Below, in pieces: positions 7,156 to 12,207 of a stretch of DNA of 12,207 nt. How positions within the stretch are numbered: the stretch's first letter is position 1; each line of letters opens with the position of its first letter. The notes below the pieces were generated by a model, which saw nothing but the letters and a program-made list of their open reading frames with translations, searched no databases and had not been told where the DNA came from. Source of the DNA: Bacteroidia bacterium (GTDB taxonomy: Bacteria > Bacteroidota > Bacteroidia > JABEUT01); contig JABEUT010000006.1 of NCBI GenBank assembly GCA_013044305.1, positions 1-12,207 on the forward strand, in the 5' to 3' direction. A program made the position numbers and the translations under genes.

Positions 7156-8073
7156 TTAACCTTTCACCTGTACTTCCGATTTCAAATAGGCCGCAATACT
7201 GTGCGAAGGTTCCCACCTAAGTATCGTCTTAGCCTTTGTAATATCGGCAAAAGTAATATCAGCCTCGCCTTCGCGTTTTTCAATAAAGCGGTATTTAGCG
7301 GAAATCATTTTCGCCAGATCCAGCACCGATAATGTTGAGCCGTTTCCAATGTTGAATGCGGTATTCAGTTTATGCGGATGAATGGCGGCAAGGTAATTGG
7401 CATGAGCCAGGTCGCTCACATGAATAAAGTCGCGCTTTTGTTGTCCGTCTCCCGTAATCAGGAGTTCTTCATTATTCCTTTTCCGGTTTAAAAATATGCC
7501 CACTACGCTGCTGTATGCGTTAAACTTGTTGGCGGGATTAAAGCTGCGGGGGCCATAGGGATTAAAATAGCGGAGGGTAACATAATCGAGCGGAAAACGC
7601 GTAGCAATCAGTTCCAGATACTTTTCAAACTCATACTTCTGGAAGGCATAAGGGCTTAAGCAGTTCACGGGTTCATCTTCTGCGGTGGGAATATTTTCCG
7701 GAGTGCCGTAAATGGCGCTCGAGCCACTGTAGATAAGCCTCGGGTAATGCTTTTCACGTATCATCACCTCAATCAGATGCACCGCATTTAACAGGTTGGC
7801 GGTTATGTGCTGACTTATCAGCTCAAAACTGGGCTGTATACGCGGTAGGGCTGCAAGATGAAACACCTTGTCAAACTGTTTCAGCGAAGTGATGCCGGTA
7901 CATTCATTCTCAATAAATTCAAAACGCCTGTTGCCCTTATGAACTGCTATGTTATCGGGCGTACCGGTACTTAAGTTATCAAGGCCTGTTATCTGCCAGT
8001 CGGTTTTTTCAAGCAGGTAATCGAGAAGATTAGAGCCTATGAAGCCGGCTACACCGGTTATTAAAACTTTCAT
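7156..8073 (-). CDS. NAD-dependent nucleotide-sugar epimerase/dehydratase (extended SDR)
   Basis: The 305-residue cytoplasmic enzyme has the Rossmann dinucleotide motif GVAGFIGS (7-14), Asp32 in LDNLSTG for the NAD ribose, HLAALPRIQPS (72-82), the catalytic serine region YSGSSAIYG (115-123), and the catalytic pair Tyr142 and Lys146 (YAFQK). RYFNPYGPR (168-176) and GDGQQKRDFIHVSD (208-221) follow, as in UDP-glucose or UDP-GlcNAc 4-epimerases. It likely interconverts a UDP-sugar used for cell-surface glycans, although the exact sugar cannot be read from the sequence. At 305 residues it is slightly shorter than GalE. It starts 66 bases after the stop of the putative glycosyltransferase gene on the same strand. 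No good -7 element lies in that gap, so co-transcription is likely. Confidence 0.92.
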   Translation of the reverse strand: MKVLITGVAGFIGSNLLDYLLEKTDWQITGLDNLSTGTPDNIAVHKGNRRFEFIENECTGITSLKQFDKVFHLAALPRIQPSFELISQHITANLLNAVHLIEVMIREKHYPRLIYSGSSAIYGTPENIPTAEDEPVNCLSPYAFQKYEFEKYLELIATRFPLDYVTLRYFNPYGPRSFNPANKFNAYSSVVGIFLNRKRNNEELLITGDGQQKRDFIHVSDLAHANYLAAIHPHKLNTAFNIGNGSTLSVLDLAKMISAKYRFIEKREGEADITFADITKAKTILRWEPSHSIAAYLKSEVQVKG

Positions 8074-8139
8074 TTTTGAACGATATTCAATAAAAAATTA
8101 ACAAAGCCCCAACGGTAAGCAAGTATTTTACCTGTGCCG

Positions 8140-9135
8140 TTAATAATTGGGCTTAAAGTTAAAACTTTTGGCGTAAGTAATAATTTCGGACAAGGAGAAA
8201 GCGAAATCCAAATCGTGCCTTGAACCTATATACGGGCGGAAACGGAGGGTGTTCTGCATGCTGCCAATGGGCGGCTTTCCGTTATAAATAATCAGTACTT
8301 TGGTGTTGGTATATTCACCCAGATTGTTTACCCCCGAATGCGGCGTTATAATAAGCTGACTGTTTGAACATTTCTCCAGTATAATTCGGTTGTCGCCGGA
8401 TAGGCATAGCTCTATGTTTCCTTCGCTTTTAAAGTCAACACTCATGGCGGGATGGCCAGTTATATATACATTCTTAAAATAGGGACTAACTGCCCGCGCA
8501 ATTTCCATATAATCCCACGGGCCGCCGTTATTATCCGAGAACGTTTCCTGCTTACGCGGAAATATCACCACGTTCCTGTCCTTATGACCTCCATATACCT
8601 TTTCAAGGTTATAGGTTTTCATATATGGGCCTTTTATCAGGAAGTTACGGTGTATGAACCAATAATAAAATTCATCACCAATGTTCCAGAAAGGATATTT
8701 TGATTTGTTTTCAAATGCCTTAATAACCTCTTGAACATCGGCAGGCGGCTTGGTACTATTGCCCGATGGACGCACTTCTGAAAAAAAATCCCTTAAAGGC
8801 GTGAACTCCGAAATGATGCTATTTCCTGATTCATCAACAAGGAACGGCTTATGCAGCTCCATTCCGCAATAATTAATTTTCACCCCCTTGATATGCAGAT
8901 ACATCAGAAATGGCAGATTATGTGCCAGGAAATGACCGAATTCCCCTTTAAATGGTCCGTATGAACATTTTTTTACAAGGATGGTGTACCAGAGTTTGAT
9001 GTATGCACAGGCAAAACCAATGCCCACTTTCAGCCAAAAAGTAAGCCACGGCAACCCCTTATATTGCTTAGCAAAGTGCCTGTTATCGGAGTATTCACCG
9101 GCTGCATATGGACTGGTGGCTGGCTTTATCTGCAT
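8140..9135 (-). CDS. Putative GT-B-like glycosyltransferase
   Basis: The 331-residue protein is not one I recognise with certainty. A hydrophobic stretch at 31-53 may associate with the membrane. GEFGHFLAHNLPFLMYL followed by KGVKI (64-86) resembles the first Rossmann unit of GT-B enzymes. VVIFPRKQETFSDNNGGPW (189-207), VYITGHP (223-229) and ITPHSGVNNLGEYTNTKVL (263-281) resemble the donor-binding second half, where a PHSG/SDSG-type turn is followed by a strand. The adjacent epimerase supports a glycan role. Alternatives are a polysaccharide pyruvyl-transferase-like or other Rossmann protein. The start at 9135 is supported by AAGGAAAG about six bases upstream of the ATG, one of the few Shine-Dalgarno-like sites in the window. 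A TATAAT-like TAATATAG lies farther upstream, but no TAnnTTTG was found. Confidence 0.8.
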   Translation of the reverse strand: MQIKPATSPYAAGEYSDNRHFAKQYKGLPWLTFWLKVGIGFACAYIKLWYTILVKKCSYGPFKGEFGHFLAHNLPFLMYLHIKGVKINYCGMELHKPFLVDESGNSIISEFTPLRDFFSEVRPSGNSTKPPADVQEVIKAFENKSKYPFWNIGDEFYYWFIHRNFLIKGPYMKTYNLEKVYGGHKDRNVVIFPRKQETFSDNNGGPWDYMEIARAVSPYFKNVYITGHPAMSVDFKSEGNIELCLSGDNRIILEKCSNSQLIITPHSGVNNLGEYTNTKVLIIYNGKPPIGSMQNTLRFRPYIGSRHDLDFAFSLSEIITYAKSFNFKPNY

Positions 9136-9259
9136 GGTACTTTCCTTGCTTTTTTATCCGCTATATTAGCAGCAAACAACATTTGTAAGGCGTGGCGCTT
9201 TTATGCCCCACCGAGTTTCCAATCGGCAATATAGCTCTGCTGCCCGACCATATCCGGGA

Positions 9260-10108
9260 TTATTTTTCCACAATAAGCTTTTGGGAATACACTTCGCCAT
9301 TTACCGAAACCCTGTAAACATATACCCCGTTGGCAAGGGTGCTAACATTTACCGGAATCTTATACCTTCCTGAAGATTGACGGCAATTATTCAGCAAGGG
9401 TTCCACCAGTCTTCCGCTTATGTCATACAGCCCCACACAAACCGTGGCACTGCCCGGAATAGAATAAATAATGTTGGATTGTATGCTTGCCGGATTGGGA
9501 TATGCTTCCTCCAGGCTGACCTGATTGCCCGGTTCATCGACGGCGCTTACCACACCAAGCGAAAGATCATCAATTAGTGCCCATGAGTTAATATCAGGGT
9601 TGAAGGTAGAAAAATTGACTATTTCAAAACCAATAGTCATAGAATCTGCCGTGCAGCCGTTGGTGTAATTCAGGGCTATGCTGAACTCCTTATATACCGC
9701 CGTATTTGAATCAATGAAAAAACTATTGGCGCCCGCACTGTTAATACCGCCGCTGCATTTGGTGCCGGCATACATTAGCAGTTGATCAGAACTGTTGGCA
9801 AGACTTAAAATATACCATCCTTTTACTGTGAGATAATTGCCTGTATTGAGAAAATAACCTGACTTGCCTCCTGATTGCACGGCTCCACCAACGGTGGATG
9901 GACCGCCTAAGGAAACTACATTGAGCGTTAAGGCATGCGTACCTTGGTGGGCATTATTCGATTCAGTAACTGTAGTGCTCGCAGGATTAGAAGTGACTGT
10001 CCAGCCATTCGGTGCGCCCGAAGTCCAGTTTTCAAAGCTTGGGTTAGGTATCTGCGCCATGAGCGACAAGCTGCTTAATGTAAGCAGTAAAGTAGATATC
10101 TTCTTCAT
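9260..10108 (-). CDS. T9SS-secreted protein with type A sorting domain and jelly-roll-like body
   Basis: The start is placed at the ATG of MKKISTLLLTLSS (10106-10108), not at an in-frame ATG 78 bases upstream, because a typical signal peptide begins there (cleavage probably after MAQ, residue 19) and because a perfect -7 element lies upstream of it. The product is then 282 residues. Residues 20-188 begin with IPNPSFENWTSGAPNGW and continue as beta-rich Ser/Thr/Asn/Gly sequence, as in carbohydrate-binding or galactose-binding-like jelly rolls; the ligand is unknown. Residues 201-282 are a type IX secretion C-terminal sorting domain: YPNPAS (203-208), YDISGRLV (228-235), LANGVYVYRV (258-267), ending QKLIVEK. 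The protein should be exported by Sec, cross the outer membrane by T9SS, and be released or anchored to the cell surface. Confidence 0.92.
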   Translation of the reverse strand: MKKISTLLLTLSSLSLMAQIPNPSFENWTSGAPNGWTVTSNPASTTVTESNNAHQGTHALTLNVVSLGGPSTVGGAVQSGGKSGYFLNTGNYLTVKGWYILSLANSSDQLLMYAGTKCSGGINSAGANSFFIDSNTAVYKEFSIALNYTNGCTADSMTIGFEIVNFSTFNPDINSWALIDDLSLGVVSAVDEPGNQVSLEEAYPNPASIQSNIIYSIPGSATVCVGLYDISGRLVEPLLNNCRQSSGRYKIPVNVSTLANGVYVYRVSVNGEVYSQKLIVEK

Positions 10109-10132
10109 GGTTTTTGTAATTTTATTGTTTTG

Positions 10133-10140
10133 CAAATATA
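10133..10140 (-). promoter_or_regulatory. -7 promoter element of the T9SS-secreted protein gene
   Basis: On the minus strand this is TATATTTG, an exact TAnnTTTG match, 24 bases before the chosen ATG at 10108. It overlaps the longer alternative reading frame, which would begin upstream of the promoter, so it also supports the shorter start. Confidence 0.5.
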
Positions 10141-10221
10141 ATGAATTTACATGTAAAAACTCCGTCAGAAACATGATGTGTGCCATATAAAACGTCTTAA
10201 TGTTTTATTCAATTTATTTTA

Positions 10222-10229
10222 TACCTTTG
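10222..10229 (+). promoter_or_regulatory. -7 promoter element of the beta-propeller protein gene
   Basis: TACCTTTG is an exact TAnnTTTG match, 30 bases before the ATG at 10260. The leader would be roughly 24 bases. The -33 region is AT-rich (TTAATGTTTT) without a clear TTG. Confidence 0.5.
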
Positions 10230-10259
10230 CCATATAATTAAGCAATTCATTTTTAAGAG

Positions 10260-12207
10260 ATGGGAAACTTTACAAGCCCCAATTATTTGAAACATATCAT
10301 TCGCAATTTACAGTTCAAAGGAGCTTTACTTTTGAACCTTGCAAATTCCTATAGACTTGCGCTGGCACTTCCGGTATTCCTGTCGCTTTTTTTTAGCGCT
10401 GATATCGCCATTGGTCAGGTAAACTGGTACTGGGTAAGGCAGGCAGACAGCGCCATAGAAAATGCAAGTTTTACCGCCACAGACCGGACAGACAATGTAT
10501 ACTATACAGGTTATGCGAGTGGCAGTTCGAGGGTGGCATTTGGCAATCTGGGCTTGAGTATCACCGGAATACAAACAGATTTTCTCGTTAAATACAATAC
10601 CGCAGGCGCTCCGCAGTGGGCAAGAAACGATAAGGCGCTTACCGGTGGAGCATCGGTATATGGTATGAGCGTTGCCTGCGACAGGCAGATTAATGTAGTT
10701 GAAGCAGGTTATTTCAGCGATTCAATAGCATTTGGAGCCGTGCACCTGAATGCAAACGGTGCAACCTCGGCAGCGTACCTTGTGAAATACGACAGAAACG
10801 GCAATGTACAATGGGCAAAAAGCCCGTCATCCACGTCGCAAAGTCTGGCATACGGCGTAGCCACCGATACCAACAACAACATTTTTGTAGCAGGTTATTT
10901 TACCGGCACGGTGGTATTTGGCACCTATACGCTCACGGCAGCCGCACAAAATATGTTTCTCGCTAAATACAACTCTGCGGGCACCGTTCTGTGGGCGGTG
11001 CAGCCCACCCTTGCCGCCGGTGCAACTACTTTAGGCCTGGCATGTGCAGTTGACGACAGCGGCTGTTGCTACGTATCGGGTAACTATACCGGGCAGTGTA
11101 CATTTGGCTCTTATGTCCTAAACCAGCCTGTAGCAGAAGTTTATATGGCAAAATACAGCCCGGCCGGAGCGCCGATGTGGGCAATAAGCATTGGCACTAC
11201 TCCAGGGTCGGTATGCCCTACCCCGCTTGCAGTTGATAAAAGCAATAATGTTTATATCGCCTCGCAATTTACTAATGCATCGCTAAATATCGGACCATCA
11301 GTTATAATAGACCCTTATGGAGGCAATAATTGCTCCAATTCTATGCTTGCCAAATATAACCATTTAGGTAAACCACTTTGGGCTGTTTGCTGCCGCCCCA
11401 TTTCACAACCGCAAATCTGCACTATAGTTGAATCGTCTATTACAACCGACAAGTGCCGCAATGTCTATTGGTCGGGTTTTTGCTCCGATACTTTTTCGGT
11501 TGGTTGCGTAAATGTAGAAACTCCGGGCTCAAATATCAACCTTAACCAAGCCTTCACCTACATCGTCCGGCTCGATTCAAATGGCACTGCATTCAGCGGA
11601 ATGGCGTTCAACAACCAGAGCAATGTCTATTTTTCCAACGCCCTTGCCACCGACAGTCTTAACCGCATTATTTTTGCTGGCGACCTGGCATCACCCGCCA
11701 CCCTCGTAATAGGCAACGATACTGTAAAAAGATTTAACGGCGATGCTACTTCGTTTGTTTCAAAGTATTCAATAGTGCCGAAAATATACGGTAAAGATAC
11801 CATCTGCCCCGGCGACAGCACCCTTCTGTTTGTAAGTTTGTGCACAAACTCTACCTATCAATGGAGCACAGGCTCTACACACGACTCCATTTATGTAAAA
11901 CCGAATGTAAATGCCACCTATTTTCTTACTACAAGCAACTGCCAGACCGATACAAGTTTTGTAACCGTTGTGGTGCACAACGTAATTGCCAAAATATCGG
12001 GACCCGACAGCGTCTGCAAAGGAGATACCATAACACTTACAGGCAGCGGCGGCGTTAAATACCTGTGGAGCAATGGAGCAAGCACATCAAGTATCCGCGT
12101 CGCGCCGCCGGCTCAAATAACTTACACCCTTACCGCAAAAAATGGCTCCTGCCAGTCAGATACTACCATTACAGTCAAGGTGAAACCACTTCCGGTTCCT
12201 GTAATAA
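10260..12207 (+). CDS. Secreted SBBP-type beta-propeller protein with Ig-like domains (3' end beyond window)
   Basis: The frame is open from ATG 10260 to the right edge (649 codons, no stop). Residues ~1-52 contain a long basic N-region and a hydrophobic core (LALALPVFLSLFFSA), giving a signal peptide probably cut after IGQ (52); a TTG at 10332 would give a shorter one, but the -7 element at 10222 fits the ATG. Residues 58-511 hold seven repeats with the (L/V/A)KYxxxGxxxWA signature of SBBP beta-propeller repeats. Residues 512-573 and 574-~643 are two Ig-like domains (ICPGDS/YQWSTG and VCKGDT/YLWSNG), typical of large Bacteroidota surface proteins. A T9SS or gliding-motility-type C-terminal domain would be expected downstream but is not in view. 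Cysteines cluster in repeats five and six (~377-417). It is divergent from the T9SS-secreted protein gene. Confidence 0.9.
   Translation, partial: MGNFTSPNYLKHIIRNLQFKGALLLNLANSYRLALALPVFLSLFFSADIAIGQVNWYWVRQADSAIENASFTATDRTDNVYYTGYASGSSRVAFGNLGLSITGIQTDFLVKYNTAGAPQWARNDKALTGGASVYGMSVACDRQINVVEAGYFSDSIAFGAVHLNANGATSAAYLVKYDRNGNVQWAKSPSSTSQSLAYGVATDTNNNIFVAGYFTGTVVFGTYTLTAAAQNMFLAKYNSAGTVLWAVQPTLAAGATTLGLACAVDDSGCCYVSGNYTGQCTFGSYVLNQPVAEVYMAKYSPAGAPMWAISIGTTPGSVCPTPLAVDKSNNVYIASQFTNASLNIGPSVIIDPYGGNNCSNSMLAKYNHLGKPLWAVCCRPISQPQICTIVESSITTDKCRNVYWSGFCSDTFSVGCVNVETPGSNINLNQAFTYIVRLDSNGTAFSGMAFNNQSNVYFSNALATDSLNRIIFAGDLASPATLVIGNDTVKRFNGDATSFVSKYSIVPKIYGKDTICPGDSTLLFVSLCTNSTYQWSTGSTHDSIYVKPNVNATYFLTTSNCQTDTSFVTVVVHNVIAKISGPDSVCKGDTITLTGSGGVKYLWSNGASTSSIRVAPPAQITYTLTAKNGSCQSDTTITVKVKPLPVPVI
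10431..11792 (+). repeat. Seven SBBP-type propeller repeats
   Basis: The KY (or RL, SK) anchor of each unit lies at residues 111, 176, 236, 298, 365, 437 and 502, with intervals of 60 to 72 residues. The first five carry the following W-A pair (WAR, WAK, WAV, WAI, WAV); the last two are degenerate. The N-terminal WYWVRQA strand (57-63) could supply the matching strand that closes the ring. Seven blades is an inference from this count. Confidence 0.75.

Noticed and set aside
9189..9212. Imperfect hairpin between the T9SS protein gene and the glycosyltransferase gene
   Set aside because: On the minus strand it has an eight-base stem with one mismatch and one wobble pair, but the following bases (TTACAAAT) are not a T-run. 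A terminator is possible but not supported.
10109..10186. Longer N-terminus for the T9SS-secreted protein, starting at 10186
   Set aside because: It would put 26 residues before a clear signal peptide and would place the TAnnTTTG element inside the coding region; the internal ATG is favoured.

Overview
The window reads as chromosomal DNA from a member of the Bacteroidota, probably an environmental lineage. Four things support this. Genes are preceded by the phylum's -7 promoter element TAnnTTTG rather than by strong Shine-Dalgarno sites. There is a type IX secretion (T9SS) C-terminal sorting domain. There is a ribosomal protein bTHX homologue. The window also carries a TPR/SpoIIE phosphatase and a beta-propeller surface protein of types common in that phylum. 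I see no tRNA, rRNA, CRISPR array, transposase, integrase, phage gene or recognisable defence system.

Layout. Bases 1-77 probably hold the last codons of an upstream gene. Bases 142-2901 (+) encode a membrane-anchored TPR protein with a cytoplasmic SpoIIE/PP2C-type phosphatase. Bases 3103-4236 (+) are carA, the glutaminase subunit of carbamoyl-phosphate synthase, with no carB beside it. Converging on carA, 4300-4752 (-) encodes a bTHX-like ribosomal protein with a very long Lys/Ala/Pro/Glu tail resembling histone H1. A 304-base divergent intergenic region follows. Next is a 671-residue membrane protein (5057-7072, +) that combines pentapeptide-like Cys-x-Phe repeats with a C-terminal two-helix module shaped like a small ion channel but lacking a selectivity filter.

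Three genes on the minus strand follow, read from right to left. They are a T9SS-secreted jelly-roll-like protein (9260-10108), a putative GT-B-like glycosyltransferase (8140-9135), and an NAD-dependent nucleotide-sugar epimerase (7156-8073). The last two are likely co-transcribed and suggest glycan synthesis. From 10260 to the right edge (+) runs an open, incomplete gene for a large secreted protein: a seven-repeat SBBP-type beta-propeller followed by at least two Ig-like domains. It is divergently transcribed from the T9SS protein across a 151-base region with a good -7 element on each strand.

The genes do not form one pathway. The best candidates for something little described are the tailed bTHX protein and the channel-like pentapeptide protein. 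Neither amounts to a demonstrated new system.
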